Source: JAJXSS01 sp964547135 (GTDB taxonomy: Bacteria; Planctomycetota; Phycisphaerae; Phycisphaerales; Phycisphaeraceae). Taken from it: DNA of 64,000 nt. A model generated the notes under the pieces. It was not told where the DNA came from and did not search any database. It worked only from the letters and a program-made list of their open reading frames with translations. Positions 53,410 to 61,714 of this stretch are shown here, piece by piece (the stretch's first letter is position 1; every line of letters begins with the position of its first letter). Both the position numbers and the translations under genes were made by a program. The stretch covers positions 30,839 through 94,838 of the forward strand of contig CAZJMK010000004.1 in assembly GCA_964547135.1 (NCBI GenBank), in the 5' to 3' direction.

Positions 53410-54807
53410 ATGATGCTTTCCTCCAATCGCCCCAACATCATGTGCATCACCACCGATCAGCAACGTTTTGACACCTTGGCGGTGTTGGGCGGGCATTCCT
53501 ACCGCACGCCCCAACTGGATCGACTGGCCAGGCAGGGGGTGCTTTTTCCGTTAGCAACCACACCTTGCCCGGTCTGTGCGCCGGCGCGCTGGTCGATTGT
53601 CACCGGCCAATACCCTGGTACGCACGGGTGTTTGTCCAACCATCATCATGGCCAACGCCCCGCACACGATCTGCCGACGTTGCTGCGCCAAGCCGGGTAC
53701 ATCACTGGTCATGTTGGAAAAAATCACACATTCCTTACGACCGACGACTTTGACTGGTGGGGTGGGCTGCCGACCCCGCTTGACCAACAGGCTGCCTCGT
53801 TGCGCCGCTTATGGGAAACCGAACAATCCATAAAACCTTGGCGACTGTCCGTCGAGCCTGCACCCGGCGGCGTCAACGGCGATCCTCAAACCGGTATCAC
53901 CAACGCAGCACAATCATTTCTTCATCAACAATCTGCCAATCAGCCCTGGTTTCTGCATGTCAGTTACCTCTACCCGCACACGCCCTATCTGGTACCCGAA
54001 CCTTACTTCACTGGTTATGTCGCACACCCGGTTCCGCTGCCTCAGGTTGAACCGCAGGGCTTGGCGGCAGCCGGCAAACCCTTTCGTCAGCAATTTCATC
54101 AAGCCAACAACGATGCCCTGTTGCCCTATGACAGTCAGCAGGTGCTCACCATGCGTCGCCTTTATCACGCCATGGTGGAAATGATCGACCACCTCATTGG
54201 TCAGTTGTTGCACACGCTCGATGCCACCGGTCAAAGCGACAACACCCTGGTCTTGTTCACCTCCGATCATGGCGACTATCAGGGCGACCATGGTTTATTC
54301 ACCAAAAGCCCGGCTCTTTACGATTGCCTGGTGCGCGTGCCGATGATCCTTCGCTGGCCGGGCGGCGTCCCCGCCGGTCAGACCGATTTACGCTTTGCAT
54401 CTCTGGTGGACCTGTTACCCACCTTTTGCACTGTGGCTGGGGCGACCGTGCCGACTTCAGTGCAGGGTGAAAACCTGTTGCAACCTTCGCAACGTTGCGC
54501 CGCCCTGGCGGAGTATGGTGTACCCGGTCAGGCCTACGACTGGGCACGGCTCAAACGCGAAGGCATCGCGCCCGGCGACATGCAAAACCCCCACGAACCC
54601 GGTTTGCCGTGGGAAGCCAACCCCGTCAGTCTGGCCGGCACCATTCGCATGATGCGCACCCAGCGCTGGAAGTTGATCGCCGATGCCGGTGGCGACCATG
54701 AACTGTACGACCTGCACTCCGACCCTCACGAACTTTCCAACTTGGCGCATTGCACATCCGCCGGCTTTGACAGTTCACGGCAAAATCAGTTCACCCTGTT
54801 GCGATAG
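53410..54807 (+). CDS. sulfatase (formylglycine-dependent, S1 type)
   Basis: A 465-residue sulfatase that should release sulfate from sulfated sugars. Metal site: RPNIMCITTDQQRFDTLAV (Asp). Modified residue: Cys56 in CAPARWSIVTGQYPGTHG, matching the C-x-P-x-R formylglycine signature. VLFTSDHGDYQGDHGLFTKSPALYDCLVRVPMI is the second metal-binding segment. No clear signal peptide, so it may act in the cytoplasm or need another start. A double ATG at 53410/53413 has no purine-rich site, but TATGGT-like -10 boxes lie only 10 bases away, so the mRNA could be leaderless. Divergent from the GntR-type gene. Confidence 0.9.
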   Translation: MMLSSNRPNIMCITTDQQRFDTLAVLGGHSYRTPQLDRLARQGVLFPLATTPCPVCAPARWSIVTGQYPGTHGCLSNHHHGQRPAHDLPTLLRQAGYITGHVGKNHTFLTTDDFDWWGGLPTPLDQQAASLRRLWETEQSIKPWRLSVEPAPGGVNGDPQTGITNAAQSFLHQQSANQPWFLHVSYLYPHTPYLVPEPYFTGYVAHPVPLPQVEPQGLAAAGKPFRQQFHQANNDALLPYDSQQVLTMRRLYHAMVEMIDHLIGQLLHTLDATGQSDNTLVLFTSDHGDYQGDHGLFTKSPALYDCLVRVPMILRWPGGVPAGQTDLRFASLVDLLPTFCTVAGATVPTSVQGENLLQPSQRCAALAEYGVPGQAYDWARLKREGIAPGDMQNPHEPGLPWEANPVSLAGTIRMMRTQRWKLIADAGGDHELYDLHSDPHELSNLAHCTSAGFDSSRQNQFTLLR

Positions 54808-54890
54808 TGTCATGACCTGATGCGATGTAGCACTGCGTATCGTGTTCGGTTCCATCTCCCTCCGTGAATAGGGGTTGATTTACACCAACA

Positions 54891-56069
54891 TCACGGCAAC
54901 GGCAGCACATACATGCCGCGGTAGCCTTCGTGTGCCGAGTCGATGCAAATGCTTTTGCCGTCCCGGCTCCAGCGCGGGTGCAGGTCGCAACGGGTTTCAT
55001 GGTCATCCGGGAACGGCCCGTAATATCGCCCCAATTCTGTGAGTTGCTGTTGCTGCATGTGCCAGAGCAGCAGCCGACGATACCCTTGCGCATCGGGGTA
55101 GGTGTCGGTGATCATGCCCCGACGATCGGGCGAAAACGAACAATGTCCGTCACAATCGAAAACCCCTGTGCCGATGATTTCAACGCGTTCGGGTTGGCGC
55201 ACATCGAACATGAAATAACGATTGCCAATGCCCTGACGAAAGGCCCAGGCACAAAGTCGCTGACCGTCGAACCAGTCGTAGTGCGACACCATGCCATGAT
55301 CGGACAAACAGATCAGGTCGCTGCCGTCGGGCTTGGCGCTCATGAGTCGCGTGGTCCACCAGGCACCGCCGCCGGGGCGTGGCCGACCCCAGCGATGCAG
55401 AAAGGCAAAGCGTGAACCATCAGGGGCGAATTGGATATGGTTGAACCAGTGCTTGGCGGGAGCGTCGGCCCCTTCGCTGTTCATGGACACCGCCGCCGCC
55501 ACCTGTGCCACGCTGATGATGCGCTGTGATTGGCCGGTCAGCAGGTTCAGGTGATAAATGCCCTCCTCCGACGGTCGCATGTCATTGACAAAAGGGTCCG
55601 CCACGCCTGCGTAGCCATATCCCGGTCGCACCGTCGCCAGGCGTGCAAAACTCAATGACAGGGCAAACGGCGCCGTCGGACACAGGGCATAAATGGGACG
55701 ATCCAACATGCGCGATTTACCGGTGATGGTATCGTGAATCACTGACACAAACCGCCCATCCCGCCGATCGTTGTAAATCACCTGTCGGTCGTCGAGCCAT
55801 TGCATCATGCACCCCTGCTGCCAATTCCAGGCACGGGTGGTGCCAAAATGTTGAAACTGTTCCGTGCTCAGGTCGATGATGCCCAGTTCCAGCCCATCAT
55901 CAGCCGTGGGCCGACGATCCATGAACGGGGCACGGGCTGCCAGCAACCGTTGTTGGGTGGTGTCCCACGGACACTTGTCGTAATACCCAAAGAAAAAGTG
56001 CTCACCCGCCGGGGTGATCCGCCGACATTGTGCGCTTGTCGCCAACGCTTCCGCCACGGGTCTGTTCAT
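54891..56069 (-). CDS. beta-propeller protein, oligogalacturonate-lyase-like
   Basis: A 392-residue soluble protein built of WD40/TolB-like blades: the repeated aspartate-rich pattern appears in HIQFAPDGSRFAFLHRWGR, CSFSPDRRGMITDTYP and HPRWSRDGKSICIDSAHEG. Length and sequence pattern resemble PL22 oligogalacturonate lyase, a cytoplasmic enzyme that uses a Mn-binding propeller; I can see several His/Gln residues but cannot confirm the metal set. It could instead be a propeller of another sugar-acting family. Its promoter carries a LacI-type operator. Convergent with the sulfatase at 53410. Confidence 0.5.
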   Translation of the reverse strand: MNRPVAEALATSAQCRRITPAGEHFFFGYYDKCPWDTTQQRLLAARAPFMDRRPTADDGLELGIIDLSTEQFQHFGTTRAWNWQQGCMMQWLDDRQVIYNDRRDGRFVSVIHDTITGKSRMLDRPIYALCPTAPFALSLSFARLATVRPGYGYAGVADPFVNDMRPSEEGIYHLNLLTGQSQRIISVAQVAAAVSMNSEGADAPAKHWFNHIQFAPDGSRFAFLHRWGRPRPGGGAWWTTRLMSAKPDGSDLICLSDHGMVSHYDWFDGQRLCAWAFRQGIGNRYFMFDVRQPERVEIIGTGVFDCDGHCSFSPDRRGMITDTYPDAQGYRRLLLWHMQQQQLTELGRYYGPFPDDHETRCDLHPRWSRDGKSICIDSAHEGYRGMYVLPLP

Positions 56070-56093
56070 GAGTATTCGCCGGATTTATTGTTA

Positions 56094-56121
56094 TAAAAAC
56101 GATTTTCTAAACATGATTATA
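56094..56121 (-). promoter_or_regulatory. promoter and LacI-type operator of the propeller gene
   Basis: On the minus strand TATAAT (56121-56116) is followed by the palindrome at 56107-56094; read on the plus strand it is TAAAAACGATTTTC, 13 of 14 positions matching GAAAANCGNTTTTC. The operator sits just downstream of the expected start of transcription. Confidence 0.7.
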
Positions 56122-56300
56122 CCATCCCTCGACCGGTTGAAAAGCCTTTTTTTATGGCAGGCATGGGTTTTTTAACGGCTGACGCCCGACGGGTGTTCGG
56201 CACTTGTCCACGCGACCACTTCATCATCGTGGGTTCGCTTGCTGACGCGATTGTCTCGCGCCACAGCGCTTGCCCCACACCGCATCGCCGCGTTTCACCC

Positions 56301-57788
56301 TTACGGCACCGGCTGGGCGGTGGGAGCAAAGTGTGCGTGCAATTGTTTCTTCAACTCGAGCATCACCGCTGCATACTGCGGGTCACCAGCGTGATTGATG
56401 GTTTCATCGGGGTTGCTCTGGTAGTCGTACAGTTCGTATTCACGAAAATCAGCCTTGTCAGCGACGCTCCACTCCACCAACCGATAACGGTCGGTACGTA
56501 TGGCTCGGCCCATGCCCTGAACGTGGCCGGGGATCGCGCGCGGGTACAAATGAAAGGCGGCTGGTTTGCCCGGGTGACTGGCATCGTGCAGCATCGGCAC
56601 CAGACTGGCCCCCTCCAGCGACGTGGGCGTAGTGATGCCGCACCATTGAATCAGCGTCGGGTAAATGTCCACCAGTTCCACCAGCCCGGCGGGTGTACTT
56701 CCCGCAGCCTTATTCCCCGGTGCGCTGATGATCAGGGGTACGCGCACCGCCTGTTCGTAGTTGCTGTGTTTGCACCATTGGCCGTGGTCCCCCAGATGGA
56801 ACCCATGATCGCCCCAAAGCACGATGATGGTTTTGTCGGTCAGTTGCAGTTGGTCGAGTTTGTCCAGCACCAGACCGACCTGTGCGTCCATGTAGCTGAC
56901 GGCTGCGTGATACCCGTGTATGAGTTCCCGTGCCTTGTCATCCGGGAGCGGGCCGGCTTTGGGGATGTCCGAGTAATGACGAAGTTCCGACCAGTTGGTG
57001 GGTGCGTAGGCGGGGGCACCGATAGGCGGGGTTTGTCTTGCATCAAGCGTGAATTGCTCGCGCTGGTAAAGGTCCCAGTAGCGCTTGGGGGCGGTGAAGG
57101 GCAGGTGCGGGCGCACAAAGCCCACTGCCAGAAAAAAGGGTTCGGCCTGATCGCGTAACGCTTCCAAGCGGTCCGCCGCCCGTCGAGCCACCGACCCATC
57201 GATATACGTTTCATCGCTCACCACTGCCGCTTCGACCGAAGGCCCGCGCTTTCCCTCAGGGATGTTGGGCGCGCGATTGGCTTCCAATGCGTATTGCAAC
57301 CCACCCGAAGGCCAGCGGGGCACACTCCATGAAGCCGCATCATCCGAATTTCCGTGAGCGGTGTGATACAACTTGCCGATGGCTTCGGTGCGGTAGCCCG
57401 CCTGCATGAAGGCCTGGGGCAGGGTCACCACGTCCGGGGCCTTGGTGCGAAAGTAGGTTTTCAGATCGTAGATGCCCAGTGTCTGCGGACGCAGCCCGGT
57501 GAACACCGTGTTGCGTGAGGGGGCGCAGACCGCCTGTTGGCAGTAGGCACTTTGAAAGGCGACGCCCCGGGCCGCCAGCCGGTCGATGTTGGGGGTTTGA
57601 ATTCGTGTGTCGCCGTAGCAGCCGAGCATGGGTTTGAGGTCATCGACCGCAATGAAAAGCACATGGTGTCGCTGCGGTGAAGGCTGGGCATTTTCCGCCA
57701 TGACGGATGAAACACCCAGTGCGGTACCCAGGGACAAACCCCCGGCCAGCAGATGGGGCAGAACATTTTTCGTGGTCGTGGAAGTCAT
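56301..57788 (-). CDS. secreted sulfatase, iduronate-2-sulfatase-like
   Basis: A 495-residue sulfatase with a signal peptide (about 1-31, ending SSVMA-EN). HHVLFIAVDDLKPMLGCYGD gives the metal-binding Asp pair, and Cys88 in CAPSRNTVFTGLRPQT is the formylglycine residue. VGFVRPHLPFTAPKRYWDLY and VLWGDHGFHLGDHGQWCKHSNYEQAVRVPLI are typical of the iduronate-2-sulfatase group (S1 family). It would desulfate sulfated uronic acids or galactans. The ATG at 57788 has AAGGAAA upstream; the open frame runs to 57860. A LacI-type double operator lies between this gene and the divergent PEP-CTERM gene. Confidence 0.92.
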   Translation of the reverse strand: MTSTTTKNVLPHLLAGGLSLGTALGVSSVMAENAQPSPQRHHVLFIAVDDLKPMLGCYGDTRIQTPNIDRLAARGVAFQSAYCQQAVCAPSRNTVFTGLRPQTLGIYDLKTYFRTKAPDVVTLPQAFMQAGYRTEAIGKLYHTAHGNSDDAASWSVPRWPSGGLQYALEANRAPNIPEGKRGPSVEAAVVSDETYIDGSVARRAADRLEALRDQAEPFFLAVGFVRPHLPFTAPKRYWDLYQREQFTLDARQTPPIGAPAYAPTNWSELRHYSDIPKAGPLPDDKARELIHGYHAAVSYMDAQVGLVLDKLDQLQLTDKTIIVLWGDHGFHLGDHGQWCKHSNYEQAVRVPLIISAPGNKAAGSTPAGLVELVDIYPTLIQWCGITTPTSLEGASLVPMLHDASHPGKPAAFHLYPRAIPGHVQGMGRAIRTDRYRLVEWSVADKADFREYELYDYQSNPDETINHAGDPQYAAVMLELKKQLHAHFAPTAQPVP

Positions 57789-57938
57789 GCGTTGTTTCCT
57801 TATGGAGTGATCAGTGATTGCTTTCCAGTGGGCGGTGTACTTCGACCGCAGTGCTATCAAACAAACTGTATGGCGACCAGGTGAGCGTTGCGGTCAGCCG
57901 GTTTGAAGGACATATCCGGGCTTAGTCTCATGATACAG

Positions 57939-57980
57939 GAAAAACGATTTTAATGTTATAAAAATCGATTTTACTTGACA
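57939..57980. promoter_or_regulatory. double LacI-type operator between sulfatase and PEP-CTERM genes
   Basis: Two palindromes, GAAAAACGATTTTA (57939-57952) and AAAAATCGATTTTA (57960-57973), have centres exactly 21 bp apart, about two helical turns. TTGACA (57975-57980) directly follows and may be the -35 of the PEP-CTERM gene; the minus-strand sequence TTGTCA...TATAAC over the operators would serve the sulfatase. Confidence 0.8.
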
Positions 57981-58126
57981 ACAATATTTCCTGTGATACG
58001 CTCATAGGCGTGGGCTGAGTTTGTGAGTTCAAAACCGGATGGTTGAGGTTGCGTTCGTCCATCAGATTTGATCATCAGCGCGTGCTGATGTGTGCAGGGT
58101 GTTTTTCACTTCCAAGGAGAGTCAGC

Positions 58127-59002
58127 ATGTTGGAGAGAGTTTCCACCAAACATCGTGTCCGCAAACCACAGAAATACATGGCGGTCATGGCCATGGCATC
58201 GGCAGGTCTGTTCACCACGACCCTGCAGGCCGCCATCGTCATCGATCCCGTTCTGGCTACACCCCCCGGTGCCGTTGATCCGGTCAACCCGGCTGCCAAC
58301 AAAGGGCATCTGGACGTCAACGTCACCACCACCGCCACCACCGGCACCCTTGCCACCAAAGCACAACTCGAAGCGGTCGCGGGCTTGAAAGTGTTGCAAC
58401 GATTCGTCGGTTTCACGGGCCGCTTAACAGGTATGAACAACACGGCACAATTCACCGACCCGACGCTGCCGACGATTTCCTTCGACCTTTCCGGCGGCTC
58501 AGGTACTTCGGCAGGCGGCGCTTCCTCCGGTAGCTCGACCTCCGGCCCCGGTGCTGACAACACCGCCCCCGACTTTGGCTCCCAAGCGATCTTTCTTGGC
58601 AACGACAACAACAATCTCTACACCATCAGCTTCAACAAGGACATGGCAGCCGTCGGCCTGACCATATCGCGCGTCAACAGCAACTCGAACGCTTCCACCT
58701 GGGTGGTGAACTTCTATGACGCAGCCAACAATGTGCTGGCGCGACAGGTGGCCACCACGGCGGCTGCCTCCCCCAACTCCGCAGCGCTGTTTGCCTACAT
58801 CGCGGATTCGACCCCGATCCGTACCGTGCGCATCGGTCGCTTCGGTGGTGACAACGCCCACTCCTTTGGTCATTCAACAACAGGCCCCACCGGTAACGGC
58901 AACACGTTCATGGACGACCTGGCATTTGCCGTGGTCCCCGAACCGGCCAGTCTTTCCCTGCTGGCAATCAGCGGGTTGATGGCCCTGCGTCGGCGTCGGT
59001 GA
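58127..59002 (+). CDS. PEP-CTERM sorted surface protein, LacI-controlled
   Basis: A 291-residue exported protein with a signal peptide that includes a basic start (about 1-37, ending TTLQAA). The body is rich in Thr, Gly, Ser and Asn (GGSGTSAGGASSGSSTSG), with a beta-sandwich-like part (NLYTISFNKDMAAVGLTISRV, WVVNFYDAANNVLARQVATT). The C-terminus is VPEPASLSLLAISGLMALRR, the PEP-CTERM sorting signal. AAGGAGA 6 bases before the ATG. It is divergent from the sulfatase, with the double operator between them, and is followed by a terminator. Confidence 0.88.
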   Translation: MLERVSTKHRVRKPQKYMAVMAMASAGLFTTTLQAAIVIDPVLATPPGAVDPVNPAANKGHLDVNVTTTATTGTLATKAQLEAVAGLKVLQRFVGFTGRLTGMNNTAQFTDPTLPTISFDLSGGSGTSAGGASSGSSTSGPGADNTAPDFGSQAIFLGNDNNNLYTISFNKDMAAVGLTISRVNSNSNASTWVVNFYDAANNVLARQVATTAAASPNSAALFAYIADSTPIRTVRIGRFGGDNAHSFGHSTTGPTGNGNTFMDDLAFAVVPEPASLSLLAISGLMALRRRR

Positions 59003-59034
59003 AGCGAAGATGGATCGATTCGTGACAACACACG

Positions 59035-59066
59035 CCCCTGCCTTCCTTGCGGTGGGCAGGGGTTTT
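59035..59066 (+). terminator. Rho-independent terminator after the PEP-CTERM gene
   Basis: CCCCTGCC (59035-59042) pairs perfectly with GGCAGGGG (59055-59062) around a 12-base loop, followed by TTTTCT. Confidence 0.88.
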
Positions 59067-59073
59067 CTCACCC

Positions 59074-59211
59074 TTAGAGCCTGTACGAAAAGTCCCTTTG
59101 AACGAGCCGCGACCGTGAGGGAGCGGTCTTCCCAAGCGGCAGGCACTCCGAAAACCGCTTCCTGACGGGCGCGGCTCGTCAAGACCATGGGCTTTTCATA
59201 CCGGCTCTTAG
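59074..59211. repeat. 138-bp imperfect palindromic element
   Basis: Ends TTAGAGCCTGTACGAAAAG and CTTTTCATACCGGCTCTTA are imperfect inverted repeats; the inner arms GAGCCGCGACCGTGAGGGAG and CGGGCGCGGCTCGTC repeat the theme. GAGCCGCGACCGT also ends the 37869-38106 element, so the two are relatives. Confidence 0.7.
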
Positions 59212-59233
59212 CAAGCAACAATGGAGGTACATG

Positions 59234-60196
59234 ATGACGCCACACACCGGCAGCCTGGGTTTGGGCATGGTTTACTTTTTTTCGTTCACTGGTTTACTCT
59301 TGTTGCTGATGTGTGCGACACCCGTTTCCGCACAAACCGCATACGACCAGCTCAGTTACACTTTTTCGGCGCAAAACCATGGTGCGTTCAACCCGGCCAA
59401 CCTGTCGCCCCCAGCCTTTGGCGGCGGCAACCTGCAGAACGGCCTGATCATGGACGACCCCTTGATGCCGGGCAACAAAGTCCTGCGTGTGCGTTTCCCT
59501 GAAGGCAAGGTCGGCCCAAGCCAGGGCAGCGGCATGTCCTTTTCACAGGCACTCACCCCGGCCACGTCTTACTGGTTGAGTTACCGGGTGCGCTTCGAAA
59601 GCGACTACGGCTGGCGCGCCGGCGGCAAACTGCTGGGGCTGACCGGCGGCGATGCACCCACCGGCGGACAAGTGGCCGACGGCGACGGTTGGAGCGCCAG
59701 GCAGATGTGGTTCAGCAACGGCAGGCTCGGTCCCTATATCTATCACATGGACCAGCCCGGCAACTGGGGCGACACCCTCGGCGGCACCGGCCACCTGGGC
59801 GCACAGGCTCGCTTTGTCCGCGGACAGTGGCATCATGTCACCCAGTATGTGCAACTCAACACCGGCAACAACAACGATGGTCGGCTCATGCTCTTTCTCG
59901 ATGGGGTCTTGCTCACCGATCGCACCGACATGCGTTATCGCAATCAGAATCGCGCCCCGATCAATCGCTTTTACCTCAACCTGTTCTTCGGCGGCAGCAG
60001 CGACGATTATCGCCCGCTCAAGGATGAATACCTTTTTCTGGATGACATCCGTGTCAGTCGCAATGTCGATTATGTCTTTGAAACCCGTCCCGGCGGCACG
60101 CCCCAAGCCGCCCTGATCCCCGAACCGTTGACTTTCACGCTGCTTGCTGCCATGGGCGGCAGTCTGCTCTTGCATCGTCCTGCGACAAGGAAATGA
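59234..60196 (+). CDS. polysaccharide lyase, PL14-like, with PEP-CTERM tail
   Basis: A 320-residue exported enzyme. Signal peptide to about residue 35 (CATPVSAQT). The core resembles PL14 (alginate/glucuronan lyase): SYWLSYRVRFESDYGWRAGGKLLGLTGG, GWSARQMWFSNGRLGPYIYHMDQPG, FVRGQWHHVTQYVQLNTGNNNDG, and NRFYLNLFFGGSSDDYRPLKDEYLFLDDIRV. The jelly-roll lyase fold is likely, with catalytic Lys, Tyr and His-type residues in the GGKLLG and YIYH regions. The end LIPEPLTFTLLAAMGGSLLL is a PEP-CTERM signal, unusual on a lyase. GGAGG before 59231/59234. Followed 3 bp later by a TIM-barrel-like gene. Confidence 0.72.
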   Translation: MTPHTGSLGLGMVYFFSFTGLLLLLMCATPVSAQTAYDQLSYTFSAQNHGAFNPANLSPPAFGGGNLQNGLIMDDPLMPGNKVLRVRFPEGKVGPSQGSGMSFSQALTPATSYWLSYRVRFESDYGWRAGGKLLGLTGGDAPTGGQVADGDGWSARQMWFSNGRLGPYIYHMDQPGNWGDTLGGTGHLGAQARFVRGQWHHVTQYVQLNTGNNNDGRLMLFLDGVLLTDRTDMRYRNQNRAPINRFYLNLFFGGSSDDYRPLKDEYLFLDDIRVSRNVDYVFETRPGGTPQAALIPEPLTFTLLAAMGGSLLLHRPATRK

Positions 60197-60199
60197 AGA

Positions 60200-61465
60200 A
60201 TGCCATCTGCTTTTATCGTCCGCTGGCTGATACTTTCCACCCTCCTGGTTGTAACGATGAGGCAATTCACCGCGCAGGCCCAGTCGATTGCTTTCAAAGA
60301 AATTCACTTGACCGACGCAACTGAAATACACCGTATCGTCGATGCCCACCGCATCAGTCGGGGCTATGTCATCCCGGAGGATTTACGATCCCGGCTGGGA
60401 GCGACGCACTACGGCGGAAAATATCACCTGACCGATGAGCCGTATCTGATCGAAGGCGCACGGGCGCTGGATCGTCTGGGGTATCGGGTGGCCAAGTTCT
60501 GGTTCGGCAATCGTCTGCCGGGGTTTCATTACCACTCCGACTGGTCTGTGCTGCCCGGACAGACATTGAAGCAGGTGGCGGATCATCCCTATTTTGAGGC
60601 TGCTTTTGCCTTCCCGTTTGAGACGATTTTTCTGGTGGTGCATCCGGTGGAGGCTGCGACCGCCGGGGTGTGGAAAGCGCCGGACCTGACCTTCGCCAAC
60701 GATGAACAGCAGGTCTATGAACTGAGCTGTTATCTGATGGAGAAGTACCGGGACCGTGATTTGACGTTTGTGATTCAGAACTGGGAGGGTGATTGGATGT
60801 TCCGCGGCGGAGCGGGGGTCAAGTGGACCAGGGATGACTACGCCCCCGACATACATCAGCGTGCCCAGGCATTTATACAATGGTTTACCGTACGTCAGCG
60901 AGCGGTGCAGCGCGCCAGGGAAACGGTGAAAAACAGTCGCTGTCGGGTTGAACATGCGATTGAAGTCAATCTGGTGATGAAGATGCTGCATGAGCAGGAA
61001 CCCGGCCTCACCAACATGGTGTTGCCGCATGTGTCCGCGGATTATGTTTCTTGGTCGAGCTACGATGGCAGCAATGTCGTCAAAGTCTGGCAGGGGATCG
61101 AAACCATTGAGCAATACGCCCAGCCTTCCCCCGGACATGACAAGGCACGGGTGATCATCGGGGAAATCGGAGTGCGGGAAAACCGAGTTAAGCCGGAGGA
61201 TGTGCTTAAATTCTGGGACGACCGGTTTGCCGTCTATTTTGCCCGCAACACACCCTACATTTTGCAGTGGGAACTTTACTGCAACGAGCCCAGCGACCGT
61301 GAGCGCAAGGATTTTCGCGTTCGCCAGGCTGAGGAGTTGTTCGGGTTCTGGCTGCTTCGCCCCGACGGCTCGCTCAGTCACACCGGCAAGCTGTTTGATC
61401 ACATGTTGCGTCAAGCTGGAAATGCCCTGACCCCGCAGCAGCTTGAGGATACCCTGCAGCGCTGA
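60200..61465 (+). CDS. secreted TIM-barrel glycoside hydrolase-like protein
   Basis: A 421-residue protein with a signal peptide (about 1-27, ending TAQAQS). Barrel-like segments: ISRGYVIPEDLRSRLGATHYGG, IEGARALDRLGYRVAKFWFG, LTFVIQNWEGDWMF (Glu), YVSWSSYDGSN and RVIIGEIGVRENRVKPEDVLKFW, with Glu in a position that would suit the nucleophile. ILQWELYCNEPSDRE closes the barrel. I do not recognise a named family. It lies 3 bp after the PL14-like gene and is co-transcribed. The AAGGAAATGAAGA before the ATG is a good ribosome site. Confidence 0.6.
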   Translation: MPSAFIVRWLILSTLLVVTMRQFTAQAQSIAFKEIHLTDATEIHRIVDAHRISRGYVIPEDLRSRLGATHYGGKYHLTDEPYLIEGARALDRLGYRVAKFWFGNRLPGFHYHSDWSVLPGQTLKQVADHPYFEAAFAFPFETIFLVVHPVEAATAGVWKAPDLTFANDEQQVYELSCYLMEKYRDRDLTFVIQNWEGDWMFRGGAGVKWTRDDYAPDIHQRAQAFIQWFTVRQRAVQRARETVKNSRCRVEHAIEVNLVMKMLHEQEPGLTNMVLPHVSADYVSWSSYDGSNVVKVWQGIETIEQYAQPSPGHDKARVIIGEIGVRENRVKPEDVLKFWDDRFAVYFARNTPYILQWELYCNEPSDRERKDFRVRQAEELFGFWLLRPDGSLSHTGKLFDHMLRQAGNALTPQQLEDTLQR

Positions 61466-61468
61466 GAG

Positions 61469-61636
61469 ACTGTTTCATAACTCCTTCCGGACTCGGAGCC
61501 ACGAGCGGACACTGGTGTTGCTCAGAGCCACGAGCGGAAGCGCGTGGTTCTTCGACCGCTCACTACCGCCCCCGGGGGTCGCGGCTCTGAATCAAGCAAA
61601 GGAGACCTGCCCCACCCAAACCAGTTATGAAACAGT
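61469..61636. mobile_element. MITE-like element with 14-bp perfect terminal inverted repeats
   Basis: ACTGTTTCATAACT (61469-61482) is the exact reverse complement of AGTTATGAAACAGT (61623-61636). The 168-bp element has no coding capacity; inside are GAGCCACGAGCGGA motifs shared with 24070-24320 and with the 59074 and 37869 elements. It begins 3 bases after the stop codon of the preceding gene. Confidence 0.72.
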
Positions 61637-61714
61637 TTCTGAGCAAAGACCAGGACATTGCATGGTGATGTCAAAACAAATCGATAGACATCACAGGGAA
61701 TTCGAGGAAACAAC

